This document shows positions 33,841 to 41,585 of a stretch of DNA of 64,000 nucleotides, one piece after another; the stretch's first letter is position 1, and every line of letters starts with the position of its first letter. The position numbers and the translations under genes were made by a program. The stretch comes from Leucobacter sp. wl10. Lineage in GTDB: Bacteria; Actinomycetota; Actinomycetes; Actinomycetales; Microbacteriaceae. The notes below the pieces were generated by a model that worked only from the letters and a program-made list of their open reading frames with translations, was not told where the DNA came from and ran no database searches. Location: contig NZ_KZ983987.1 of NCBI RefSeq assembly GCF_003569785.1, forward strand, positions 1 through 64,000, given 5' to 3'.

Positions 33841-35298
33841 ATGAGCCGCACGCGCATCATCGCCCCCGACCTCGCGATCATCGGCTCCGGATCAGGCAAC
33901 TCGCTCGTCACCCCGTTCTGGGACGACAAGCGCGTCGTCATCGCCGAGCGCGGCGTCTTCGGCGGCACCTGCCTCAACGTCGGCTGCATCCCCACCAAGA
34001 TGTATGTGCGCCCGGCGGCGCTGGCGCGCGGCCCCGAGGAGGCCGCCCGCCTCGGCGTGACCCAGCGCACCGAGGCGGTCGACTGGCCCGGCATCCGCGA
34101 TCGCGTCTTCTCACGCATCGACGCGATCTCCGAGGCGGGGGAGCGCTACCGCGCCGAGGAGCTCGACCACGTCGACCTCATCTCGCAGGGGGTGCGGCTC
34201 ACCGGGCCGCGCTCGTTCACGGCCGACGACGGCACCCGCGTCGAGGCCGAGCAACTGGTGATCGCGGCCGGGTCGCGCCCGGTGATCCCGGACATCCCGG
34301 GCATCGACCTGCCGCAGGTGCACACCTCCGACACCGTGATGCGGCTCGACGAGCAGCCGCGGCGCGTGCTCATCATCGGCGGCGGGTACATCGCCTGCGA
34401 GTTCGCCGGCATCTTCTCGGGGCTCGGATCCGAGGTCGTGCAGGTGGTGCGCGGTGAGCGCCTGCTGCGGGGGCTCGACGCCGAGATCTCGGAGCGCTTC
34501 ACGGCCGAGGCCGCGCGGCGCTGGGAGGTGCGCCCGGGGCGCCTCGTGCGGGCCATCGAGACCGGCGGGACCGGCGTCGTCGCGGAGCTCGTGCACGCGG
34601 GGGAGGCCGGCGGCGTCGCCGAGACCGGAACCGGGGAGACGGAGCGGATCGCGGCGGACATCGTGCTCGTCGCCGTCGGCCGGATCCCGAACTCCGACCT
34701 GGTGGGCGCCGCCGAGGCGGGCCTCGACCTGCACCCGGACGGCCGCATCGCGGTCGACGCCTTTCAGCGCGTGCTGTCGGGCGGCGAGCCGGTGCCCGGC
34801 CTCTACGCCCTCGGCGACGTCAGCTCGCCGCACCAGCTCAAGCACGTCGCCAACCACGAGGCGCGCGTCGTGGCACACAACCTCGAGCATCCGGGCGACC
34901 TGCGCGAGTCGCGGCTGGAGCCGGTCCCCGCGGCCGTGTTCAGCGACCCCGAGCTCGCCGCGGCGGGGCTCACGGAGGCCGAAGCGGTCGAGGCGATCGG
35001 CGCCGAGCACGTCACGGCCAAGACCCAGCGCTACGGAGACACCGCCTACGGCTGGGCGATGGAGGACTCGACCGGCGTGTTCAAGGTGGTGGCTGATCGC
35101 CGCGACGGGCGGATCCTCGGCGCCCACGCGATGGGCTACCAGGCCTCGAACCTCATCCAGATCGCGGTGATGGCCATGAGCTTCGGCATCGACGCGCACG
35201 CGGCGGCTCGCGGGCAGTACTGGATCCACCCGGCGCTCATGGAGGTCGTCGAGAACGCGCTGCTCGGCCTCGAGGTGCCGCGGGGATCGGCGCTCTGA
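33841..35298 (+). CDS. mtr: Mycothione reductase
   Basis: This 485-residue flavoprotein reduces mycothiol disulfide with NADPH. It has an N-terminal FAD motif (IIGSGSGNSLV), the redox-active disulfide Cys44 and Cys49 in GGTCLNVGCIPTK, a second dinucleotide fold around GGGYIACEFAGIF and the dimer interface with the catalytic His in YWIHPALMEVVENAL. The C-terminal half and the WDDKRVVIAE start are mycothione- rather than glutathione-reductase-like. It lies five bases behind the osmoprotectant binding protein, so it may share that transcript, which would link osmotic and thiol stress. Confidence 0.93.
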   Translation: MSRTRIIAPDLAIIGSGSGNSLVTPFWDDKRVVIAERGVFGGTCLNVGCIPTKMYVRPAALARGPEEAARLGVTQRTEAVDWPGIRDRVFSRIDAISEAGERYRAEELDHVDLISQGVRLTGPRSFTADDGTRVEAEQLVIAAGSRPVIPDIPGIDLPQVHTSDTVMRLDEQPRRVLIIGGGYIACEFAGIFSGLGSEVVQVVRGERLLRGLDAEISERFTAEAARRWEVRPGRLVRAIETGGTGVVAELVHAGEAGGVAETGTGETERIAADIVLVAVGRIPNSDLVGAAEAGLDLHPDGRIAVDAFQRVLSGGEPVPGLYALGDVSSPHQLKHVANHEARVVAHNLEHPGDLRESRLEPVPAAVFSDPELAAAGLTEAEAVEAIGAEHVTAKTQRYGDTAYGWAMEDSTGVFKVVADRRDGRILGAHAMGYQASNLIQIAVMAMSFGIDAHAAARGQYWIHPALMEVVENALLGLEVPRGSAL

Positions 35299-35308
35299 CG
35301 AGACCCAG

Positions 35309-35326
35309 GCGGCGGCCCGCCGCCGC
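35309..35326. terminator. Hairpin between convergent genes
   Basis: GCGGCGG (35309-35315) and CCGCCGC (35320-35326) form a 7-bp stem with a 4-base loop in the 39-base gap between mycothione reductase and the convergent NUDIX gene. There is no T-run, but GC hairpins at convergent ends often stop transcription in high-GC actinobacteria. Confidence 0.4.
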
Positions 35327-35337
35327 GGGCTCGGGCG

Positions 35338-35763
35338 TCAGGGGCGCGCGCGAAGCGCGGGGAAGACGATCTCGGCGTTGAGCGGCGCCATGTCGGGGCG
35401 CGGCACCGTCGGGTCGACCCACTCGAGATGCTCGATCTCGGCCCGCGCCCGCGCCGAGGCCGCCGCCGCGACGAAGGGGTGCTCGAACACCGACGCCTCG
35501 ACCGTGTGCCCGGGCTCGTTGGCGGCGGCCGCGCGGAACACGCCCAGGGCGCTCAGCCGGCCTCGGTCGAGCGCGATCCCGAGCTCCTCCTCGAACTCCC
35601 GCACGGCGGTGTCGCGCGGATCCTCTCCCGCCTCGTGCTTGCCGCCGGGCAGCATGAGGGAGGCGGTGCCCCGCTTGCGCACGTTGAGCACACGGCCGTG
35701 CTCGTCGCGCATCACGACCGCGCTGACGCGGATGACCGGATCGGGATCGGTGACGCTGCTCAC
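35338..35763 (-). CDS. NUDIX hydrolase
   Basis: The product has 141 residues from GTG 35763. The Nudix box is complete: GGKHEAGEDPRDTAVREFEE runs into ELGI, matching the consensus GX5EX7REUXEEXGU with its metal-binding Glu cluster. The family hydrolyses nucleoside diphosphates linked to another group X. The substrate could be an oxidised or non-canonical nucleotide or a coenzyme, but no motif settles that. It is a single gene convergent with mycothione reductase and shows no clear operon partner. Confidence 0.92.
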   Translation of the reverse strand: MSSVTDPDPVIRVSAVVMRDEHGRVLNVRKRGTASLMLPGGKHEAGEDPRDTAVREFEEELGIALDRGRLSALGVFRAAAANEPGHTVEASVFEHPFVAAAASARARAEIEHLEWVDPTVPRPDMAPLNAEIVFPALRARP

Positions 35764-35831
35764 CCGACGAGCCTACTCCGCCGCGAGCCCGGCATCGGCC
35801 CCGTCGCCCGTTCTGCGACGCCTCGCGCGGG

Positions 35832-36617
35832 CTAGAGCCTCATCCCCGCCGTCGCGATGCGCACGGGCCCGCCGAACTGCTCGGCGGCGAGCCGCAGCGC
35901 CTCGGCGCTCGCGGAGCGGTCCGCCAGGTGCGTCACGAGCAGGGAGCGCGTTCCGACCTCGAGCGCGATCCTTCCCGCCTGCGCGGCGGTGAGGTGGCCG
36001 TGCCCGGCGGAGTCGGCGTCGGGCTCGTCGATCCATGTCGCTTCGCACACGAACAGATCGGACCCGGCCGCCGCCGCCCGCACGCCGGGGCAGTCGCCGG
36101 TGTCGGATGAGAACGCCACGGCGCGCCCGGCTCGTTCGAAGCGCAGAGCCGCCGAGGGCACCGCGTGCCGGGCCTCGAACGAGATCATCGTCCAGCCCGG
36201 CAGCTCGTGCCGCGTGTCTCCGTCCATCTCGAGCGTGGTCACCCGGAACGACTGCTCGATCGGCCGGTGCATCCCGGGAAGCGTCGGGATGCCGTAGAGC
36301 TCGTCGAATCCGCGCAGCGCCTGCTCGGCGCCGCGCGGCAGGTACAGCGGGATGCGCTCCCTCGCGGCGGGAAACGTCCAACGGTAGGCCCAGGCCATGA
36401 GATCGAGGCTGTGGTCGGCGTGCATGTGCGTGACCACGATCGCACGGACGCGCTCGAGCTCGTACCGCGCCGCGTAGGCAGCCATGGTGCCGGGGCCGGC
36501 GTCGACGAGGATCGCGCCGAGCTCGCTGTGCAGCACGTACCCCGATGCGGGACCGGAAGCGCTCGGTGCCGTGGCGTTGCATCCGAGCACCTCGAGCCCG
36601 AAGTCTCCCCCGCTCAT
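35832..36617 (-). CDS. MBL-fold metal-dependent hydrolase (RNase Z/PhnP-like group)
   Basis: The product has 261 residues from the ATG at 36617. The metallo-beta-lactamase motif is THMHADHSLDLMAW (HxHxDH). Further metal ligands are suggested by the Asp of FSSDTGDCPG, the HGHLTAAQAG block and THLADR. The fold matches RNase Z/ElaC and PhnP-type enzymes; no tRNase exosite is apparent. It is the last gene of the importer operon and overlaps the ATPase stop by four bases. That suggests action on an imported molecule, for example a phosphodiester or lactone, but this is inference. Confidence 0.85.
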   Translation of the reverse strand: MSGGDFGLEVLGCNATAPSASGPASGYVLHSELGAILVDAGPGTMAAYAARYELERVRAIVVTHMHADHSLDLMAWAYRWTFPAARERIPLYLPRGAEQALRGFDELYGIPTLPGMHRPIEQSFRVTTLEMDGDTRHELPGWTMISFEARHAVPSAALRFERAGRAVAFSSDTGDCPGVRAAAAGSDLFVCEATWIDEPDADSAGHGHLTAAQAGRIALEVGTRSLLVTHLADRSASAEALRLAAEQFGGPVRIATAGMRL

Positions 36618-37651
36618 ACGAGACGCACCTCCTCGGGCCGAAGCGCGACGTGCACGGTGCGGCCGATCACCCGATCGGGGGAGACGAGCACGTCGCAGGC
36701 GTGCCGTTCGTCGAGACGGACCCGCAGGCGGGTGCGATCCCCGGCGAACTCGACGTTCGCGACCCGCGCCTCGATACCGCCCGGCTGCGTCTCGGGAACG
36801 ATGACGAGGCTGTCGGGCCTCAGGAGGAGCCTCCCCTCGTCCCGGCCCCGCCTGAGACGCTTCCCCCCGTCGAAGCTCCAGCGACCGTCGAGCGCCGTGG
36901 CCTCGCCGTCCCGCCACGCCACGTCGAGCATGAGCGCGCCGGCCAGGAAGTCGGCGACGAACGAGTCGGCCGGTTCGTTCCACAGCTCCTCGGGGGTCGC
37001 GTGCTGCACGAGCCGCCCCTCCCGAAGAATCGCGATCCGCTGCCCCAGGGCCATCGCCTCCCCCTGGTCGTGGGTGACGATGATCGTGGTGTACCCGGCC
37101 TCCGAGATCAGCGTCGCGAGCTCCCGCCTGAGCCCGCTGCGCAGCTGCGGATCGAGCGCGGAGAGCGGTTCGTCCATGAGCACCAGGTCGGGATCGACGG
37201 CGAGGGCTCGCGCGAGCGCCACCCGCTGCCTCTGCCCTCCCGAGAGGGCGGAGGGCCTACGGCTCGCGAACGGGCCGAGCTGCGTGAGGTCGAGCATCTC
37301 GGCGACCCGCTCGGCGATGGCCCGTTTCGGGATCCTCCTCGCGCGCAGGCCGTAGGCGATGTTGTCGGCCACGCTCATGTGGGGGAACATCGCGTAGTTC
37401 TGAGGCACGAGACCGATGTTGCGGCGCGCCGGAGACAGCGCGGTGACCTCCCGCCCGTCGATCGCGACGCTTCCGCTCGAGATCTCCGCGAGGCCCGAGA
37501 CCGCCCGGAGCAGCGTGGACTTGCCGCAGCCGCTGGGGCCGACGAGCGCGAGCACCTCGCCCTTCCCGACGGCGAGCGTCACGTCGTGCAGCGCCTGCAC
37601 CTCGCCGTAGTGCACGTCGACGTGCTGGATGCTGACACCATCATCGACCAT
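36614..37651 (-). CDS. ABC transporter ATP-binding protein with TOBE domain
   Basis: The product has 345 residues. Walker A is GPSGCGKSTLLRA, the signature is LSGGQRQRVALARAL, Walker B is LVLMDEPLSALDP and the switch is VTHDQGEA. A C-terminal extension of about 110 residues, including LLLRPDSLVIVPETQPGGIE and VHVALRPEEVRLV, is the TOBE regulatory domain typical of polyamine, iron, thiamine and aminoethylphosphonate importers. Its start overlaps the second permease by 11 bases, and its stop overlaps the MBL hydrolase by four. It powers the importer encoded at 36614-40345. Confidence 0.92.
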   Translation of the reverse strand: MVDDGVSIQHVDVHYGEVQALHDVTLAVGKGEVLALVGPSGCGKSTLLRAVSGLAEISSGSVAIDGREVTALSPARRNIGLVPQNYAMFPHMSVADNIAYGLRARRIPKRAIAERVAEMLDLTQLGPFASRRPSALSGGQRQRVALARALAVDPDLVLMDEPLSALDPQLRSGLRRELATLISEAGYTTIIVTHDQGEAMALGQRIAILREGRLVQHATPEELWNEPADSFVADFLAGALMLDVAWRDGEATALDGRWSFDGGKRLRRGRDEGRLLLRPDSLVIVPETQPGGIEARVANVEFAGDRTRLRVRLDERHACDVLVSPDRVIGRTVHVALRPEEVRLV

Positions 37652-38423
37652 GGTGGGCCTTCTTTCGATTCGTGGCGTTGCGCGCCCACGCGATGAGCGC
37701 GATCACGATCGCCGCGGAAACACTGAACAGGATGGTTTCGGCGGACGCGATCTCGAGCCGACGCGTCTGGTACGCGTCGAAGAGGGCGAACGGCGCCATC
37801 GGGGTCGCCGGAGGGTTCACGAAGAACGAGACGTTGAACTCGCCGAGCGACAGTGCGAACGCCATGCCGCTGGCCTGGGCGATGGCGACGCCGGCCCAGG
37901 GAACGGTGATGGTGCTCAGCGTGCGCAGGGGCCCCGCGCCGAGGCTGCGGGCCACCTGCTCCGCCTCGAGCAGCCGGCTGGAGCCCAGGACGGGCACGAG
38001 CGCCGCGAGGGTGAAGGGCAGCGTGAAGAGGATGTGGCCCGCGACGAGCAGGACGCCGCTCGGCCGGAGAGATGCGTAGGTTCCGATCAGTGCGATGGAG
38101 ATCGCGATCCCCGGAATGGCGAGCGGCACGGTGGCGAGCAGCGTCGCCGCCCGGGCGAGAACCGTGTCGGTGCGCGCGACCCACCAGGCCAGGCTTCCGC
38201 CGATCAGAAGATTCGCGACCAGCACGATCAGGCCGACCGTGACGCTGCGCAGCATGCTCGGTCCCAGCAGCCTCCACCCTTCGGCCAGCCAGTCGAGGGT
38301 GAAGCCGCCGGCGAACGGACCCCGCGAGAAGTCGACGCTGGTCGCGGCGACGAGCGTCGCGAGGAACGGGACCAGCGTCGCGATCAGGATGACCCGGGTC
38401 CACGTGAGCGCCGGGCGCCTCAT
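37641..38423 (-). CDS. ABC importer permease 2 (Fe3+/phosphonate type)
   Basis: The product has 260 residues from the ATG at 38423. Six or so helices, with the EAA loop LEAEQVARSLGAGPLRTLST and the following IAQASGMAFALSLGEFNVSF, are typical of type I permeases of the 2-aminoethylphosphonate (PhnV), thiamine or spermidine group. It pairs with the upstream permease (four-base overlap) to make the translocation channel. The sequence between the overlaps is compact, so all five genes of the operon are probably co-translated. Confidence 0.9.
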   Translation of the reverse strand: MRRPALTWTRVILIATLVPFLATLVAATSVDFSRGPFAGGFTLDWLAEGWRLLGPSMLRSVTVGLIVLVANLLIGGSLAWWVARTDTVLARAATLLATVPLAIPGIAISIALIGTYASLRPSGVLLVAGHILFTLPFTLAALVPVLGSSRLLEAEQVARSLGAGPLRTLSTITVPWAGVAIAQASGMAFALSLGEFNVSFFVNPPATPMAPFALFDAYQTRRLEIASAETILFSVSAAIVIALIAWARNATNRKKAHHGR

Positions 38424-39280
38424 GAGGCCGCTCCCTCGGGCGACCTGCGGCGATTCAGGTACGACGCTCCGGCCTGTCCCGCCACGAGGAACAGCACCGA
38501 GAGCACCCCCAGCACGACCGCGGTGGCCGAGGCCGTCGCCACGTTGTAGCCGGCCGAGCTGAGCGCGTCGACGACGTCGAGCGGCAGAAGCCGCACCCCC
38601 TGCGACAGGGTGGCGATCGTCCCGTATCCGCCGAGCGCCGTGGCCAGCGCGGTGCCGGCGCTCTCGACGATCGCGGGCAGCAGCAACGGCCAGGTGATCG
38701 TGCGGAACACCCGCCATCGCGGCGCCCCCAGGGAGAGGGCGGTTTCCGAGAGCGCGGGGTCGAGCGCCTGCGCGGCCCCGCGGAGGGGGCCGATGATCCT
38801 CGGCAGCGAGAAGTAGACGTAGGCGATGAGCAGGCCGGGCAGCAGGTAGGCCATGCCCTTGACGGCCGGGAGCAGTTGCGCGATGAGGCCGGTGTTGCCG
38901 ATCAGCACGATGAAGAAGAAGCCGACGACGGTTCCCGGGAGCGCGATCGGCATCGTCGCGATCGTGTCGACGACCTCCGTGCCGCGACCGCGCCGATGGC
39001 GCGCAGCGGCCTCGAGCACGTACGGCACCGCGATCGCGATGGTGACCGCGACCGAGACGACGGAGACGAGGATCGAGTTCCAGGTGGACTCGAGCAGCGC
39101 CGGAGTCGTGAAGACGCTCGAGAGGTAGTCGAGGGAGAGGCCCTTCTCCTCGGCGAGCCCGGTTTCCCCCACGCCCAGCGCGTTGCGCACGAGCACCGCC
39201 AGCGGCAGCACGGCGAAGGCGAGCAGGAACAGGCAGGCGGGGGCCGCCGCGAGCCACCCCGCGCGGGAGGAGGGACGCAA
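38420..39280 (-). CDS. ABC importer permease 1 (Fe3+/phosphonate type)
   Basis: The product has 286 residues. It starts at TTG 39280, directly after the stop of the binding protein, with no intergenic base. The EAA loop reads LSETALSLGAPRWRVFRTIT and is followed by LLPAIVESAGTALATALGGY, which is characteristic of the PhnU/CysT-like family. Weak TTG initiation right after a stop suggests re-initiation and lower yield than the binding protein, which is sensible stoichiometry. Confidence 0.9.
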   Translation of the reverse strand: MRPSSRAGWLAAAPACLFLLAFAVLPLAVLVRNALGVGETGLAEEKGLSLDYLSSVFTTPALLESTWNSILVSVVSVAVTIAIAVPYVLEAAARHRRGRGTEVVDTIATMPIALPGTVVGFFFIVLIGNTGLIAQLLPAVKGMAYLLPGLLIAYVYFSLPRIIGPLRGAAQALDPALSETALSLGAPRWRVFRTITWPLLLPAIVESAGTALATALGGYGTIATLSQGVRLLPLDVVDALSSAGYNVATASATAVVLGVLSVLFLVAGQAGASYLNRRRSPEGAAS

Positions 39281-40345
39281 CTACTTGCCCACTCGTTCGA
39301 CGTACTGGGCGACGAACTGCGCTTGCACCTCGCCCTGCTTGACGTAGTCGACGGTCCTGGCGCGCTCGTAATCGCTCTGGGGCAGCATCTTCGCCCGCAT
39401 CTCCTCGGGGATCTCACCGATCACGGGCCGCATGTAGCCCTTGGCGAACAGGCCCTGTCCCTGCTCGGAGAAGTAGAAGTCGAGCAGCTCATCGGCGTTC
39501 TCCGAGTTCGGAGCTCCGTTGACCTTGCCGACCACGTAGGGGATCTGCAGGCTGCCCTCGGCGGGGATCACCACCTCGACGTCCGAGCCCTGGTCCCGCA
39601 GCTGATAGCCGTTGAAGTCGGTGTCTATGAGGATCGGGATCTCGCCCTGCCCGACCTTCGCGGTCGCGGTCTGGGCGAGGGTGACGGCGCCGTTCGCCCG
39701 CAGCTGCTCGAGGTACCCGAGTCCCGGCTCCCAGTCGTCGAGACTGCCGCCGAGGGCCTCGTTCACCGCGGTGGCGACGGAGTAGCCGACGGCCGCCTGG
39801 GACGGGTCCAGGTACCCGACCAGGCCCGAGTACTCCGGCTTGAGCAGGTCCTTCCAGCTTTGAGGGGTGGGTAGGCCGTTGAGGGCGCGCTTGTTGACGA
39901 TGAACGCGACCGTTCCGGTGTGCACCGTGTACCAGAGCCCGTCGGGGGACTTCAGCTCGGCGGGGATCTGATCGGCTCGCGCGGGGGTGCTCTTCTGCAG
40001 CACGCCGGCGGCGGCGAGCTGCTCGCCGAAGGCGATGCCGACGTAGGCGGCGTCTGCGACGGGCGCCGACTTCTCGGCCTGCAGCGCGGCGAGCGTCTGC
40101 CCGGAGTTCTTGGGGTCGTTCGGCGCCGCGATCCCGGTCTCCGACGTGAAGGTGGATAGCACCTCGCCGAAGTTGCCCCACTGCTCGGGGGAGTTGTAGG
40201 TGATGACGACCTCATTCGACGCCGGGGCGCCGCCGGAGCCCGTGGACTCGCCCGCCGCTCCGCCGCCTGTGTTGCCGCAGCCGACGAGGGCCGTTGCCAA
40301 TCCGACCGCGATGATCGACACCGAAACCCTGCGCATCCACGACAT
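39281..40345 (-). CDS. Extracellular substrate-binding lipoprotein of the importer
   Basis: The product has 354 residues from the ATG at 40345, behind AAGGGAAC. A signal peptide (IIAVGLATALVGCGN) with lipobox LVGC predicts membrane anchoring. The fold is that of the periplasmic binding proteins for Fe3+, spermidine, thiamine and aminoethylphosphonate (VVITYNSPEQWGNFGEVLST; LWYTVHTGTVAFIVNKRALN). The LGGSLDDWEPGLGYLEQL and EIPILIDTDFNGYQLRD segments are close to PhnS-type proteins in my recollection. It is the first gene of the importer operon, with a LacI-type gene and a candidate operator upstream. Confidence 0.85.
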   Translation of the reverse strand: MSWMRRVSVSIIAVGLATALVGCGNTGGGAAGESTGSGGAPASNEVVITYNSPEQWGNFGEVLSTFTSETGIAAPNDPKNSGQTLAALQAEKSAPVADAAYVGIAFGEQLAAAGVLQKSTPARADQIPAELKSPDGLWYTVHTGTVAFIVNKRALNGLPTPQSWKDLLKPEYSGLVGYLDPSQAAVGYSVATAVNEALGGSLDDWEPGLGYLEQLRANGAVTLAQTATAKVGQGEIPILIDTDFNGYQLRDQGSDVEVVIPAEGSLQIPYVVGKVNGAPNSENADELLDFYFSEQGQGLFAKGYMRPVIGEIPEEMRAKMLPQSDYERARTVDYVKQGEVQAQFVAQYVERVGK

Positions 40346-40401
40346 GCTGTTCCCTTCCCTCGGAGACGCCCTGCGCGTCACCACGGCTCCATGCTGCAGC
40401 G

Positions 40402-40419
40402 TGCCAAATCGTTATTGCA
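40402..40419 (-). promoter_or_regulatory. Candidate LacI-family operator
   Basis: TGCCAAATCGTTATTGCA at 40402-40419 is an 18-base, imperfect palindrome with a central CG and TGC/GCA ends, the general form of LacI/GalR operators. It lies about 57 bases before the binding-protein start and directly after the LacI-type gene, so it could be the site through which this regulator controls the importer operon. Confidence 0.4.
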
Positions 40420-40480
40420 AGTCGATCGCCGAGGGTTTCACGGGCGGACGCCGCAGCGTCAGCGCGGGTTCACGCTCCAT

Positions 40481-41479
40481 TCATCCCCGGTTGAGGGCGA
40501 CCGAGTCACCTCGCACCAGCCGGGTCGGCAGCGCACGGCTGCGCGCGTCTCCACCCGCGGCGAGTGCGAGCAGCGCTCGCGCCGCGGCGCGGCCCACCTC
40601 CTGGCGGTCGACGTGCACGGTGGTCATGGGAGGATCGAAGAGCGCGCTCGTCGGGATCGAGTCGTGGCCGATCACGCTGATGTCGCGTCCGATGCGCAAG
40701 CCCCGCTCCCGCGCGGCTCGATACACCGCCGACGCGGTGTAGTCGGAGTTCATGAGGAACGCCCGAGGCCCTCCGGGGTCGTCGAGGACGGCCCCCACCC
40801 TCTCCGAGACCGTCGCAAAGGTCAGCCGGCTCTCGATCAGCTCCCCGCGGATCGCCCACTCCGCGCAGAGCTCGAAGAACCGGTCGATCCGGTCCGTGTC
40901 GGCCTGGAGCTTCCGGGGGGCCCCGACAAAGGCGACGCGACGGTGGCCGAGGCGCCGGAACTCGCCGAGGGCCTGCTCCACGGACGCCGAACCGTCGGGC
41001 CCGACGGTGATGCTCCCGGATCTCGGCGCCGTGTTCAGCAGCACCAGCGGAACGTCGGGCGCGTGCGCACCCCACCACTCGACCGCCGTCGATCCGCTGA
41101 TCGGCGCGAGCGCCAACGCGGTCACCCTCGCCCGCGACATCCGCTCGACGGCGGCCTGCTCCCGGTCGCGGTCGTAGTTCGAGTCGATGATGAGCAGCGA
41201 GCTGTCGGCCTCGGTGCACACCTCATCCATTCCCCGGATCACGTCGAGGAAGTAGCTGTTCGAGAGGTTCCGGACGACGAGCCCCACATCGGTGCCGTGA
41301 CCGACCCGCAGCGCACGCGCGACCTGATCGGGGCGATACCCGAGGCTCTGGGCCGCCGCGCGCACGCGCTCGACCGTGCTCTCGGCTACTCTGCCGGTGC
41401 CGTTCAGCGCCATGCTCGCCTGAGCGGTGGAGATCCCGGCGGCACGAGCGACATCCCGCAGCGTCAGAGGTCGAGCCAT
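40481..41479 (-). CDS. LacI-family transcriptional regulator
   Basis: The product has 332 residues. The N-terminal HTH and hinge are classical: LTLRDVARAAGISTAQASMA (residues 5-24) and VRAAAQSLGYRPDQVARALR. A periplasmic-binding-type effector domain follows (VGLVVRNLSNSYFLDVIRGM, SVIGHDSIPTSALFDPPMTT). It is a minus-strand gene directly behind the Gly-His peptide and ahead of the importer operon by 135 bases, so it probably represses uptake genes in response to the imported ligand. No clear ribosome site precedes the ATG, consistent with coupling to the upstream frame. Confidence 0.93.
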   Translation of the reverse strand: MARPLTLRDVARAAGISTAQASMALNGTGRVAESTVERVRAAAQSLGYRPDQVARALRVGHGTDVGLVVRNLSNSYFLDVIRGMDEVCTEADSSLLIIDSNYDRDREQAAVERMSRARVTALALAPISGSTAVEWWGAHAPDVPLVLLNTAPRSGSITVGPDGSASVEQALGEFRRLGHRRVAFVGAPRKLQADTDRIDRFFELCAEWAIRGELIESRLTFATVSERVGAVLDDPGGPRAFLMNSDYTASAVYRAARERGLRIGRDISVIGHDSIPTSALFDPPMTTVHVDRQEVGRAAARALLALAAGGDARSRALPTRLVRGDSVALNRG

Positions 41480-41489
41480 GTCGCAAACT

Positions 41490-41585
41490 CTACCCGTGGC
41501 CGTGGCCGTGGCCGTGGCCGTGGCCGTGGCCGTCGGCGGAGCGGGCCTCTGCGTGCGTGCGCGGCGCTTCGCTCGCGAGTGTCAT
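41490..41585 (-). CDS. 31-residue Gly-His-rich peptide candidate
   Basis: A short frame starts at ATG 41585, overlapping the nitrilase stop by four bases exactly like the coupled genes elsewhere in the window. It reads 18 ordinary residues (MTLASEAPRTHAEARSAD) and then six Gly-His pairs plus a final Gly. It ends 10 bases before the LacI gene. A run of six evenly spaced His could bind Ni, Cu or Zn. The coding pairs come from a 6-base tandem repeat, so the frame could also be a by-product of that repeat. Confidence 0.4.
   Translation of the reverse strand: MTLASEAPRTHAEARSADGHGHGHGHGHGHG
41494..41535. repeat. Hexanucleotide tandem repeat CCGTGG
   Basis: Six perfect CCGTGG units occupy 41494-41529, followed by one imperfect unit CCGTCG. 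It encodes the Gly-His run on the minus strand. Repeats of this kind can change length by slipped-strand replication; because the unit is six bases, expansion adds or removes Gly-His pairs without a frameshift. Confidence 0.9.

Noticed and set aside
41494-41535. CRISPR or satellite array
   Set aside because: The six-base units have no spacers and form a simple tandem repeat, so a CRISPR array is excluded.
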